From NCBI RefSeq assembly GCF_900110755.1, contig NZ_FOFF01000016.1:86458-150457 (forward strand): a stretch of DNA of 64,000 bases, written 5' to 3'. Shown here piece by piece: positions 1-7,846 of this stretch; the stretch's first letter is position 1; each line of letters starts with the position of its first letter. The position numbers and the translations under genes are program-made. Source of the DNA: Streptomyces sp. yr375 (GTDB lineage Bacteria; Actinomycetota; Actinomycetes; Streptomycetales; Streptomycetaceae). The notes below the pieces were generated by a model. The model did not search any database. It worked only from the letters and a program-made list of their open reading frames with translations, and was not told where the DNA came from.

Positions 1-748
1 CGCACTGGTACACCACCCGGGTGCCGTCGCTCGCCGCGTGCCGGGCGTAGAAGGCGTCGTGGTCGGTGTGCCGGCGCAGGTCGGAGCCGTCGTAGGCGCA
101 GGAGTAGAGGTTGCCGACGCCCTCGTGGTCGGAGAGGAACGCGATGCGTCCGCCGACGAAGAGAGGGGAGCCGAGATGCCCGTCGAGGCCTTCCAGGAGC
201 CGCTGCCCGTGCAGCCACAGCCGGCCGGTGGCCCCGCCCCGGTACCGCTTCCAGGCGGCGGGTTCGTGCGGCGGGGTGCCGGTGAGCAGCAGCGTCCTGC
301 GCTCGCCGTCGATCTCGGCGACCTGGAGGTCGGAGACGGGCCCCCAGGGCAGTCGACTGCCGGGGTCGCCGTCGGTGGGCACCTTGTAGGCCCAGGTGAA
401 GTAGGAGAAGGGTTCGCCGTGCGAGGCGACGGCGAGGATGTCGGCGTTGCCGTCCTCGTCGGGCGGCGTCCACCCGCGGACCTGGGTGTCGGAGCTGCCC
501 CAGTACGTCAGCCGCCGCGCCGGTCCGCCGTCCACGGCCACGAGGTGGATCTCGGGGACGAGGCTGCGCCAGCTCGTGTACGCGATGCGGCGGCCGTCGG
601 GGCAGAAGCGGGGGTGCCCGGCCTTGGTGCGGTCGACGGTGAGCCGCCAGGCACGGCCCGGGTCGGCAAGGGACGCCAGCCAGAGGTCGTCCTCGGCGAC
701 GAAGCACAACAGGTCACCGCTGAGATGGGGCAGCCGCAGATACGTCAC
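1..748 (-). CDS. Tricorn-like protease (S41 family), N-terminal part, runs off the window
   Basis: This is the first ~249 residues of a protein that begins MTYLRLPHLSGDLLCF at a GTG. The visible part is a run of WD/PD40-like beta-propeller segments (LWLASL, HPRFCPDGRRIAYTSW, GRIAFLSDHEGVGNLYS), as in the N-terminal propeller of tricorn protease. Tricorn processes peptides downstream of the proteasome. The PDZ and S41 catalytic domains (Ser nucleophile) would lie beyond the left edge and cannot be checked. Start: the GTG is the first initiator before LRLPHLSGD, and no ATG gives the conserved N-terminus. It is divergent from the TetR gene, so the shared upstream region may serve both. The family call is fairly secure; substrate and activity are inferred. 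Confidence 0.8.
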   Translation of the reverse strand, partial: MTYLRLPHLSGDLLCFVAEDDLWLASLADPGRAWRLTVDRTKAGHPRFCPDGRRIAYTSWRSLVPEIHLVAVDGGPARRLTYWGSSDTQVRGWTPPDEDGNADILAVASHGEPFSYFTWAYKVPTDGDPGSRLPWGPVSDLQVAEIDGERRTLLLTGTPPHEPAAWKRYRGGATGRLWLHGQRLLEGLDGHLGSPLFVGGRIAFLSDHEGVGNLYSCAYDGSDLRRHTDHDAFYARHAASDGTRVVYQC

Positions 749-806
749 GTCCCCATGCTTTTCCGGGGCCCGGAGCACAGCAACTCGTGCGTGAGCCAGC
801 ACACGT

Positions 807-821
807 ACGAAACAGTTTCGT
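807..821. promoter_or_regulatory. Palindromic operator candidate upstream of TetR
   Basis: ACGAAACAGTTTCGT has perfect 7-nt arms around one base. It lies about 85 bp before the TetR start, in the divergent region shared with the tricorn-like gene. This is the usual size and symmetry of a TetR half-site pair, so autoregulation and control of the downstream MMPL exporter are inferred. A possible -10 (TACATT) lies about 18 bp downstream. Confidence 0.5.
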
Positions 822-845
822 TTCGCATAAGAGTGCGCTACATTC

Positions 846-857
846 GTCGTGCACGAC
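846..857. promoter_or_regulatory. 12-bp perfect palindrome near the TetR promoter
   Basis: GTCGTGCACGAC is fully self-complementary and sits between the first operator candidate and the TetR gene. It could be a second regulator site or chance in GC-rich DNA. No further support is visible. Confidence 0.25.
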
Positions 858-903
858 AGACATGCAAGAGCTGTACCCGGTGCACAGCGGAAGGGTGAGC
901 GGG

Positions 904-1515
904 ATGACTGAGAGCGCAACGTCGCGTCGCAGCCGCATCACCCCCCAGCGCGAGGCCGAGCTGTACGGAGCGGTCCTCGACCTGCTGCGCGAGGTCGGCT
1001 ACGACGCCCTCACCATGGACGCCGTCGCGGCCCGCACCCGTTCCAGCAAGGCGACGCTCTACCGCCAGTGGGGCGGCAAGCCGGAGCTGGTGGCGAAGGC
1101 GGTCCGGCACAACAAGCCGGGCGGTCCCTTCACGGACACCGACACGGGGTCGCTCAAGGGCGACCTGCACGCCCTCACACAGCGGTCGGACGACTGCCAG
1201 ATCGAGCAGAACTCCGCGCTGATGCGGGGTCTGGCCATGGCGGTCCACGACGACAAGGCCCTCCTGAAGGCGCTCAAGGAACATCTCGTCGAACCGGAGC
1301 TGGCCGCGTTCCGCCGTGTGCTGGACCGGGCCATCGACCGGGGTGAGATCCATCCGGACAGCCCGGCGATCGATTTCATGATGCCCATGGTGATCGGCGC
1401 GTTCGCCGCCCGCACCCTCTTCGACGAGCAGCCGCCGACGGTGGCGTACCTCCTTTCGTACATCGACGCGGTGGTCCTCCCCGCCCTCCGCGCACCCGTC
1501 ACGACCATCACCTGA
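904..1515 (+). CDS. TetR/AcrR family transcriptional regulator
   Basis: This 203-residue protein has an N-terminal helix-turn-helix: residues ~20-60 include GYDALTMDAVAARTRSSKAT followed by LYRQWGGKPELV, the TetR signature. The remainder is a helical ligand-binding domain of normal length. ATG was chosen because GGAAGG lies about 9 nt upstream; an in-frame GTG three codons earlier overlaps that site. The gene precedes an MMPL exporter on the same strand by 173 bp, and a 15-bp palindrome lies upstream, so it most likely represses itself and the exporter. The effector is unknown. Confidence 0.88.
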   Translation: MTESATSRRSRITPQREAELYGAVLDLLREVGYDALTMDAVAARTRSSKATLYRQWGGKPELVAKAVRHNKPGGPFTDTDTGSLKGDLHALTQRSDDCQIEQNSALMRGLAMAVHDDKALLKALKEHLVEPELAAFRRVLDRAIDRGEIHPDSPAIDFMMPMVIGAFAARTLFDEQPPTVAYLLSYIDAVVLPALRAPVTTIT

Positions 1516-1688
1516 ACCCCCTGCTGAACCATTCTGAACCCTTCTGAACACCCCCCTTTGACCGTCCCCACGGTCCGCCGCCCTTCCTGACGTCCCGCTC
1601 ACGTCGTCGGGCCGATCACCCCTGCCTTCCTCGCCGGGTTGGTCATCCCTGCCCCGAACCACCCACGACCTGACCGGGAGACGCCTCC

Positions 1689-3923
1689 ATGGCCACGTTC
1701 CTCTACAAACTCGGCCGGTTCGCCTTTCGGCGACGGCACTTCGTAGCCCTCATCTGGGTGGCGCTGCTGACGCTCGCCGGAGTCGGCGCGGCCTCCGCGC
1801 CGACCGCGGGCGCGTCCTCCTTCTCGATACCCGGCGTCGAGGCCCAGAAGGCCTTCGACCTGCTGGAACAGCGTTTCCCGCAGGCCAGTGCCGACGGCGC
1901 GAACGCTCGGATCGTCTTCAAGGCGCCGGCCGGCGAGAAGACGACCGATGCCGCCAACAAGGCGATCGTCGACCGGGCCGTCAAGGAGCTGCGCACCGGC
2001 TCCGAGGTCGCCTCCGTCACCGACCCCTTCACGACGCAGGCCGTGAGCCAGGACGGGACCGTCGCCTACACCTCGGTGAAGTACAAGGTCGCGGCCCCCG
2101 AGCTGAAGGCTTCCGCGAAGGACGCCGCGAAGGCGGTCGTCGACCGGGCGCACGCCGCCGGGCTGACCGTCGAGATGGGCGGCGACGCACTCCAGGCCGA
2201 ACCCTCGCCCGCGATGGCCGGCGAGATCATCGGCCTCGCCATCGCCGCGGTCGTCCTCGTCATCACCCTGGGCTCGCTGGTCGCGGCCGGACTGCCGCTG
2301 CTGACGGCGATCATCGGAGTCGGCATCGGCGTCTCCACCATCACCGCCCTCGCCAGCACCCTCGGCCTCGGCGACTCCTCCACCTCCACCCTCGCCCTGA
2401 TGATCGGCCTCGCCGTCGGCATCGACTACGCCCTGTTCATCGTCTCCCGCTACCGGGCCGAACTCGCCGAGGGACGAGACCGCGAGGAAGCGGTCGGACG
2501 CGCCACCGGCACCGCCGGCTCGGCGGTCGTCTTCGCGGGCCTCACGGTCGTCATCGCACTGGCCGGACTCGCGGTCGTCAACGTCCCGGTGCTGACGAAG
2601 ATGGGCCTCGCGGCGGCGGGCACGGTCGTCGTCGCCGTCCTCATCGCCCTCACCATGATGCCGGCGCTGCTCGGCTACGCGGGCCGCAAGATCCACCCGG
2701 CCGGCGAGAAGCGCAAGGGCAAGAACACGCAGCAGGACAAGAGCTCTTCGGGAACGGCGGCCAAGCCCAACATGGGCACGCGCTGGGCGAGTTTCGTCGT
2801 ACGCCGTCCGGTCGCCGTGCTGCTGCTCGGCGTGGTCGGCCTGGGCGCGATGGCGGTCCCGGCCACCCACCTGGAACTGGGCCTGCCCGACGACGGCTCG
2901 CAGTCGACGTCCACCACGCAGCGCCGCGCCTACGACCTCCTGTCGGAGGGCTTCGGCCCCGGCTTCAACGGCCCCCTGACGCTCGTGGTCGACGCCAAGA
3001 AGAGCGCCGACCCGAAGGCCGCGGCCGCCGCGGTGACCGACGAGGTCAAGGGTCTCAAGGACGTCGTGACGGTGACCCCGCCGATGTTCAACCAGCCCGG
3101 CGACACCGCGATCATCACCGTCATCCCGAAGTCGAAGCCGTCCTCCGCGCAGACCGAGGAACTCGTGCACGGCATCCGGGACGCGGGCAGCGCGGCGTTG
3201 GCCGACACCGACGCGAAGGTGCTGGTCACCGGCGTCACGGCGATGAACATCGACTTCTCGCAGCGGCTCAACGACGCGCTGATCCCCTACCTGGGACTGG
3301 TCGTCGGCCTCGCCTTCCTGCTCCTGATCGTGGTGTTCCGCTCGATCCTGGTCCCGCTGAAGGCGGCACTCGGCTTCCTGCTCAGCGTGCTGGCGGCGCT
3401 CGGCGCGGTCGTCGCGGTCTTCCAGTGGGGCTGGCTGGGCGGCCTCGTCGGGGTCCAGGAGACCGGCCCGATCATGTCCATGATGCCGATCTTCATGGTG
3501 GGCGTGGTGTTCGGCCTGGCGATGGACTACGAGGTGTTCCTCGTGACCCGCATGCGCGAGGCGTACGTCCATGGCGAGAGCCCCCGGCAGGCGGTGGTGA
3601 CCGGGTTCCGGTACAGCGCCCGGGTGGTCGTCGCCGCGGCGGTCATCATGATCGCCGTCTTCGCGGGCTTCATCGGCGCGAGTGAGCCGATGATCAAGAT
3701 GATCGGTTTCGGCCTCGCGATCGCCGTCTTCTTCGACGCGTTCGTCGTCCGCATGGCGATCGTGCCGGCGGTACTGGCCCTGCTCGGCAAGAAGGCCTGG
3801 TGGCTCCCGAAGTGGCTGGACCGCGCCCTGCCCAACGTGGACGTCGAGGGCGAGGGGCTGCGGACGCAGGACGCCGACGCCTCCCGCGACGGCGACGAGG
3901 ACCGCGAACTGGTCCGGGTCTGA
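1689..3923 (+). CDS. MMPL-family RND-type exporter
   Basis: The 744-residue membrane protein has two related halves. Each has a first helix, a large extracytoplasmic domain and a bundle of about five more helices. The paired MMPL signatures are visible: AVGIDYALFIVSRYRAELAEG-like around residue 240 and GLAMDYEVFLVTRMREAY around residue 620, each with the Asp-Tyr of the proton relay. MMPL proteins export lipids or drugs using the proton gradient. ATG follows GGGAG at suitable spacing. The acidic/charged C-terminal tail (ADASRDGDEDRE) is cytoplasmic. Its position after the TetR gene suggests an inducible efflux unit. Substrate is not predictable. Confidence 0.88.
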   Translation: MATFLYKLGRFAFRRRHFVALIWVALLTLAGVGAASAPTAGASSFSIPGVEAQKAFDLLEQRFPQASADGANARIVFKAPAGEKTTDAANKAIVDRAVKELRTGSEVASVTDPFTTQAVSQDGTVAYTSVKYKVAAPELKASAKDAAKAVVDRAHAAGLTVEMGGDALQAEPSPAMAGEIIGLAIAAVVLVITLGSLVAAGLPLLTAIIGVGIGVSTITALASTLGLGDSSTSTLALMIGLAVGIDYALFIVSRYRAELAEGRDREEAVGRATGTAGSAVVFAGLTVVIALAGLAVVNVPVLTKMGLAAAGTVVVAVLIALTMMPALLGYAGRKIHPAGEKRKGKNTQQDKSSSGTAAKPNMGTRWASFVVRRPVAVLLLGVVGLGAMAVPATHLELGLPDDGSQSTSTTQRRAYDLLSEGFGPGFNGPLTLVVDAKKSADPKAAAAAVTDEVKGLKDVVTVTPPMFNQPGDTAIITVIPKSKPSSAQTEELVHGIRDAGSAALADTDAKVLVTGVTAMNIDFSQRLNDALIPYLGLVVGLAFLLLIVVFRSILVPLKAALGFLLSVLAALGAVVAVFQWGWLGGLVGVQETGPIMSMMPIFMVGVVFGLAMDYEVFLVTRMREAYVHGESPRQAVVTGFRYSARVVVAAAVIMIAVFAGFIGASEPMIKMIGFGLAIAVFFDAFVVRMAIVPAVLALLGKKAWWLPKWLDRALPNVDVEGEGLRTQDADASRDGDEDRELVRV

Positions 3924-3948
3924 CATACCTGACCTGCCAGTTCGCTTG

Positions 3949-4000
3949 AAAGAAGCCGGTGAGGGCTCCGTGGGGACGGGGTGCCCTCACCGGCTTCTTT
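3949..4000. terminator. Bidirectional terminator between convergent genes
   Basis: A perfect 18-bp stem encloses a 16-nt loop, with A-runs on the left and T-runs on the right, so it can stop transcription from both sides. The stop codon of the convergent minus-strand gene (TAA) begins at the last base of the right arm. Confidence 0.9.
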
Positions 4001-4464
4001 TACGAGTCGGCCCACTTCGGCAGCACGATCTCCGCCCACACCGTCTTACGGGGACACGGCTCCGGGACGACGCCCCACCGGTCGGCGAGCCGGTCCACCA
4101 GGAGGAGACCCCGGCCGGACGGGCCATCGGCGTCGGGGCTGCCGAGCACCGGGAGCCGGTCGCCCCGGGTGTCGGTCACCTCGATACGGAGCGTGTCGGC
4201 GATGACGTAGAGACTGAGCCGGAAGTCCCGTCCCGGTACCCGGCCGTGGGTCGAGGCGTTGGCCGCCAGCTCGGCGACGATCTGCGCCGCGCCGTCCAAC
4301 GGGACCCCCCAGGAACGGAATTGTTCCGTCGCGAGGAGCCTTGCCAGGCGGGCACCGCGGGGTGTCGGTGACAGCAGCACGGTGAAGTCACGGAAGTGAG
4401 AGGTGAGTTCGTTTCCAGGGGCACGCGTCTGTTGGTTCACATCACCCAGAGTGGCGGAATCCAT
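4000..4464 (-). CDS. ATP-binding anti-sigma/regulatory protein (HATPase_c, RsbW-like)
   Basis: The 154-residue protein is a single GHKL ATPase-like domain with a recognisable N-box (ELAANASTHG, ~residues 66-75), a G1-like segment (DTRGDRLPV) and a G2-like loop (GPSGRGLLLVDRL). Streptomyces encode many such small RsbW/SpoIIAB-like proteins that bind sigma factors, anti-sigma antagonists or act next to XRE regulators. It is divergent from an XRE(DUF5753)-DUF397 pair. This trio recurs in Streptomyces, so partnership is likely. Kinase activity is not established. Confidence 0.85.
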   Translation of the reverse strand: MDSATLGDVNQQTRAPGNELTSHFRDFTVLLSPTPRGARLARLLATEQFRSWGVPLDGAAQIVAELAANASTHGRVPGRDFRLSLYVIADTLRIEVTDTRGDRLPVLGSPDADGPSGRGLLLVDRLADRWGVVPEPCPRKTVWAEIVLPKWADS

Positions 4465-4576
4465 CTACGGTGATCAGTGACGACGGCTGTGCGTACCGTG
4501 ACTGTCCCGGCTTTGTCCCGCGCTGTCACGGCTGTCCCAGGTGACGCACGGGTACGGGTGCGCGTTGGAGGTGGAC

Positions 4577-5422
4577 ATGAGCGAAGGTGCGGATGATGCG
4601 GGTTGGGATGTCGAACCCGGGGACGTGATCGAGCCATTGGTTCAGGCGGTGGGGCGCCTGCTCAAGGTGTGCCGGGAGGCGGCCGACATACCGACTGCGG
4701 AGTTCGCGAACATCATGGGCTACGGCGAGAACATGATCCGGAAGATGGAGCGGGGTACCCGCATTCCCCGCCCGGAGTTCCTGGACAAGGCGGACCATGT
4801 CCTGAAGGCGCAAGGGCATCTCAGAGCATTCATGGAGGACATGCGCAAGGCCCGGTATCCGAAAAAGGTGCCGGAACTGACGCAGATGGAAGAGCGGGCG
4901 GTGGAGATGCTGCTCTACAGCAGTCACAACATCCACGGCCTGTTGCAGACACCGGAGTACTCGCGAACTCTGTTCGAGATGCGGCAGCCTGCACATCCCG
5001 AACAGGTCGTGAAGCGGGAAACTGCTGCACGCATGGCCCGTCAAGCCGTCTTCAAGCGGGACCCAGCGCCAACCATCAGTTTTGTCCAGGAGCAGGTGAC
5101 CCTCGAACGTCCCTATGGTGGGAAGATGGTGCTGCGCCGACAGCTCGAACACCTCTTGGAGGTAACGAAGTTGAGGAGCGTGACGCTCCAGGTCATGCCG
5201 ACCGATCTCGAGGAGCACGCCGGAACAGCGGGCCGGATCCAGGTACTGAAGTTCGCTGACGGCACGGCGATCGGGCGTTCCGCCGGTGCGTTCAACGGAC
5301 GCCCGGTCTCAAGCCCCAGGGATCTTCGGATTCTTGAACTGCGCTATGGCATGATCCGGGCGCAGGCTCTCACGCCGAGAGAGTCGCAGGCCTTCATCGA
5401 GCAAGCCCTGGGGAGACTATGA
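4577..5422 (+). CDS. XRE-type regulator with C-terminal DUF5753
   Basis: This 281-residue protein carries an N-terminal lambda-repressor-like helix-turn-helix (LKVCREAADIPTAEFANIMG, then GENMIRKMERGTRIPRPEF) and a long C-terminal DUF5753-type region. Conserved pieces include HNIHGLLQTPEYSRTL and VLRRQLEHLLEV. The ATG was chosen because GGAGG lies five nucleotides upstream; an in-frame GTG 36 nt earlier has no site. It overlaps the next gene by ATGA. Such XRE-DUF397 pairs act as developmental or antibiotic regulators in Streptomyces (BldB/WhiJ-like systems); a specific role here is inferred only from family. Confidence 0.9.
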   Translation: MSEGADDAGWDVEPGDVIEPLVQAVGRLLKVCREAADIPTAEFANIMGYGENMIRKMERGTRIPRPEFLDKADHVLKAQGHLRAFMEDMRKARYPKKVPELTQMEERAVEMLLYSSHNIHGLLQTPEYSRTLFEMRQPAHPEQVVKRETAARMARQAVFKRDPAPTISFVQEQVTLERPYGGKMVLRRQLEHLLEVTKLRSVTLQVMPTDLEEHAGTAGRIQVLKFADGTAIGRSAGAFNGRPVSSPRDLRILELRYGMIRAQALTPRESQAFIEQALGRL

Positions 5423-5667
5423 GCACCACTGAACTCCACTGGTTCAAGAGCAGCTACAGCAGCGGCCCCGAACCCGGCGACTGCGTCGAAATCGCGCTCG
5501 ACTGGTTCAAGAGCAGCTACAGCGACAACAACGAACCCGGCGACTGCGTGGAGGTGGCAACCACCCCCGCCACCATCCACGTCCGTGACTCCAAGAACCC
5601 CGCCCACGGCAAACTCGCCGTCTCTCGTGCCGCCTGGGTCGGTTTCGTCGCGCACGCCGCGCAGTGA
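5419..5667 (+). CDS. DUF397 protein with duplicated N-terminal motif
   Basis: This 82-residue protein ends in the standard DUF397 tail (TIHVRDSKNPAHGKLAVSR, then AAWVGFV). The usual N-terminal element WFKSSYS...EPGDCVE is present twice in tandem (residues ~8-25 and ~30-47), whereas DUF397 proteins normally have one. The DNA of both copies is nearly identical, so the duplication looks recent. It is translationally coupled to the XRE gene upstream. In WhiJ-like systems the DUF397 partner modulates the XRE protein; that is family knowledge, not shown here. Confidence 0.9.
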   Translation: MSTTELHWFKSSYSSGPEPGDCVEIALDWFKSSYSDNNEPGDCVEVATTPATIHVRDSKNPAHGKLAVSRAAWVGFVAHAAQ

Positions 5668-5682
5668 AGAAGCGCAGCGGAG

Positions 5683-5714
5683 AAGGGGTGCCCCCGCAAC
5701 CGGGGACACCCCTT
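5683..5714. terminator. Hairpin between convergent genes
   Basis: AAGGGGTG and CACCCCTT form an 8-bp outer stem, with an inner CCCC/GGGG stem after one unpaired base on each side. It lies just after the DUF397 stop and before the stop of the convergent small gene. Confidence 0.75.
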
Positions 5715-5743
5715 CCGATGCGCGTCGCGCAGAGCGCTCCGCG

Positions 5744-5950
5744 TCAGATCACGTCGTCGGAGTAGCGAGGAGACTCCGGCGCACGGCGCTCGGACTCCTC
5801 CTGCTCCGGACGCCGCGTACGCTCCGGGCTGGTCTCGCCCGGCCGCTTCTTACCGCGGCCGGGGACCTGCTCCTTGCCCTGCTCGGCCTTCTGCTTGGCC
5901 TGCTGCTTCCACTGCTCGGACTGGTCCTGGAACTTGTCCTTCATACCCAT
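5744..5950 (-). CDS. Small hydrophilic conserved protein, function unknown
   Basis: The 68-residue protein is extremely polar (MGMKDKFQDQSEQWKQQAKQ at the start, then Lys/Glu/Arg/Pro-rich). It looks like a short amphipathic helix followed by a disordered tail. AGGAG lies 9 nt upstream of the chosen ATG. Similar small KDKFQDQ proteins are common in Streptomyces and are sometimes likened to CsbD stress proteins, but I do not see a clear CsbD match. No function is proposed. Confidence 0.7.
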   Translation of the reverse strand: MGMKDKFQDQSEQWKQQAKQKAEQGKEQVPGRGKKRPGETSPERTRRPEQEESERRAPESPRYSDDVI

Positions 5951-6041
5951 GTGGGTTCACTCCTGTGGGAGATGAGGCGGTTGGGGCCCCGTGGTGGGGC
6001 CTCGACCAGATTCACACGGGCGCTCACGCCGCGCATGTCGA

Positions 6042-6941
6042 TCAACTACGCTGCGTGATCCTTGCCTGCTCGTCGGCGGAGCCGCCCGCCCCGACCAGCC
6101 CTGTTCCTATCCCCCGCACCCTGGGTGCGAAGCGCCGCATCTCGCGGGCGCCGGCCGCGCCGATGATCCCGGGCAGGTAGCCGCGTACGCCCTGCATGCC
6201 CCGCAGCCACCCCTGCCCGTACACGTGCGCCGAGCGCCGCTCGATCCCGGCGACGATCCGGTCGACGGCGGGCCCGAGCGGGTACGTCTTGTTCGCGGGC
6301 CACGGCAGCCGCTGCCTCAACTCCCGCATGACGTCGTCCCGGTCGGCCCCGCGCACCATGTCGGTGTCGGTCCACGACAGGTAGCCGACGCCGACCCGCA
6401 CGCCCCGGTGCGCGACCTCGGCGCGCAGACTGTGCGCGTACGCCTCCACGCCCGCCTTGGACGCGCAGTAGGCGGTCATCATCGGGGCGGGGGCGATCGC
6501 GGCGAGGGACGCGATCTGGAGCAGGTAGCCCCGGCTCTCCAGCAGCACCGGCAGGAACGCGCGGGCGGTCACCGCCGAGCCGATCAGGTTGACCTCTATG
6601 ACCCGCCGCCAGACCTCCGGGTCGGAGTCCGTGAACGGCCCGCCGCCCGCGACACCCGCGTTGGCGACGACGACGTCCACCTTCCCGAAGCGCTCCTTCA
6701 CCTCGGCCGCGACCCGCGTCATCGCCTCGTGGTCGGTGACGTCGGCGTACCAGTGACCGCTGTCGCCGGGCAGCCGCTCGGACACCTGCTTGAGCAGGTC
6801 GGGCTCCAGTCCGACCAGCGCGACCGTCGCCCCGCGCGCGGACAGCCTGCGGGCGAGCAGCTCGCCCACGCCCCGCGCCGCCCCGGTCACGACGGCGACC
6901 TGCCCGTCGAGACTCACCCTGCCGCCCATTCCGCCGCTCAT
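6042..6941 (-). CDS. Short-chain dehydrogenase/reductase
   Basis: The 299-residue protein shows the classical SDR pattern: cofactor loop TGAARGVG (~residue 19), NAGVAGGG (~93), a catalytic Ser region (LLQIASLAA) and YCASKAGVEAY with catalytic Tyr/Lys (~155-160). It oxidises or reduces an alcohol/ketone using NAD(P)H. It is the third gene of an operon: its ATG overlaps the stop of the hydrolase gene (ATGA). With the upstream flavin monooxygenase and hydrolase it would interconvert alcohol and ketone around a Baeyer-Villiger oxidation, similar to mymA-type operons in mycobacteria (inferred). Confidence 0.88.
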   Translation of the reverse strand: MSGGMGGRVSLDGQVAVVTGAARGVGELLARRLSARGATVALVGLEPDLLKQVSERLPGDSGHWYADVTDHEAMTRVAAEVKERFGKVDVVVANAGVAGGGPFTDSDPEVWRRVIEVNLIGSAVTARAFLPVLLESRGYLLQIASLAAIAPAPMMTAYCASKAGVEAYAHSLRAEVAHRGVRVGVGYLSWTDTDMVRGADRDDVMRELRQRLPWPANKTYPLGPAVDRIVAGIERRSAHVYGQGWLRGMQGVRGYLPGIIGAAGAREMRRFAPRVRGIGTGLVGAGGSADEQARITQRS

Positions 6942-7846
6942 GCGCCCTCCTTCAACTGCGTGTAGGTGGAGACGAGTTCACGTATGCGTGCCGTGACGAA
7001 CTCGGGTGCCTCGACCGGCGTCATATGGCCGAGGCCGGGCAGCTCCGTCAGCCCGACGCACTGCGGGAGCGCGGCGGCGATCCGGCGGGCGTGCACCGGC
7101 GGCGTCAACCGGTCGCCGGTGCCCACGATCACCGCCGTCGGCACGCTCAACTCCCGTACGGCGTGGTCGAGATCGAGCACGTTCAGGACGTGCGACCAGG
7201 CGCGGCGCACCGTGCGCGGGCAGGCGTGCACGATCCGGGCGCACGTCTCCACGAGGTGCGGTGCCGAACCGGCCCCCATCGTCGCGTACTTGAGGACCGC
7301 CTTCGCGACCGGCGTGACCGGCCCCAGGGGCGCGCGCGACCCGAGGACGTGCCCGGTCAGCCAGGTCCGCAGCCGCCCCGCCCGGATCGGTACGAGCGTG
7401 GACTCGGCGACCAGCCGCGAGGCCCCGGTGCTGCACAGCAGGACGGCACCGGCATGCCTGCGGAAGACGTCCCCGCCGGCCGCCGCCAGCACCGTCATCC
7501 CGCCCATCGAGTGACCGGCGATCACGGCCTTCTCCCCGGGCGCGAGCGTCGCCGCGAGGACGGCTTCCAGATCGTCGGCGAGGACGTCCGTACTGCACAC
7601 CGCGCTCGCCGGGGTCCGCCCGTGGCCGCGCTGGTCGTAGGCGATGACCCGGTGATCGACGGCGAGATCCCGGATCTGGGCCGCCCAGAAGGCAGTTGAG
7701 CAGGTCCAGCCATGGGCGAGGACGACAGCGGGACCGGTCTCGAGGCCGTGCACCTCGACATGCAGCGGAGCGCCGTCGGCGGAGACGGCGGTGAGTTCAC
7801 GGAAGGGGATCACACGGGAGGCGCGGGAGGAGCCGGAGGAGGTCAC
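6938..7846 (-). CDS. Alpha/beta hydrolase
   Basis: This 302-residue alpha/beta-fold hydrolase has an oxyanion segment LAHGWTCST (~44-52), nucleophile elbow GHSMGG (Ser ~115), an acid region and a late histidine (LGHMTPVEAPEFV). It starts at GTG within GTGA shared with the monooxygenase stop, and its own stop overlaps the SDR start. Thus all three genes are translationally coupled. Hydrolysis of the ester or lactone made by the monooxygenase is the likely job; the natural substrate is unknown. Confidence 0.88.
   Translation of the reverse strand: MTSSGSSRASRVIPFRELTAVSADGAPLHVEVHGLETGPAVVLAHGWTCSTAFWAAQIRDLAVDHRVIAYDQRGHGRTPASAVCSTDVLADDLEAVLAATLAPGEKAVIAGHSMGGMTVLAAAGGDVFRRHAGAVLLCSTGASRLVAESTLVPIRAGRLRTWLTGHVLGSRAPLGPVTPVAKAVLKYATMGAGSAPHLVETCARIVHACPRTVRRAWSHVLNVLDLDHAVRELSVPTAVIVGTGDRLTPPVHARRIAAALPQCVGLTELPGLGHMTPVEAPEFVTARIRELVSTYTQLKEGA

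Noticed and set aside
1599..3926. 775-codon open frame on the minus strand opposite the MMPL gene
   Set aside because: Its composition (His/Asp/Arg/Gly-rich) is the normal antisense product of high-GC coding DNA, and the sense frame is a clear MMPL protein.
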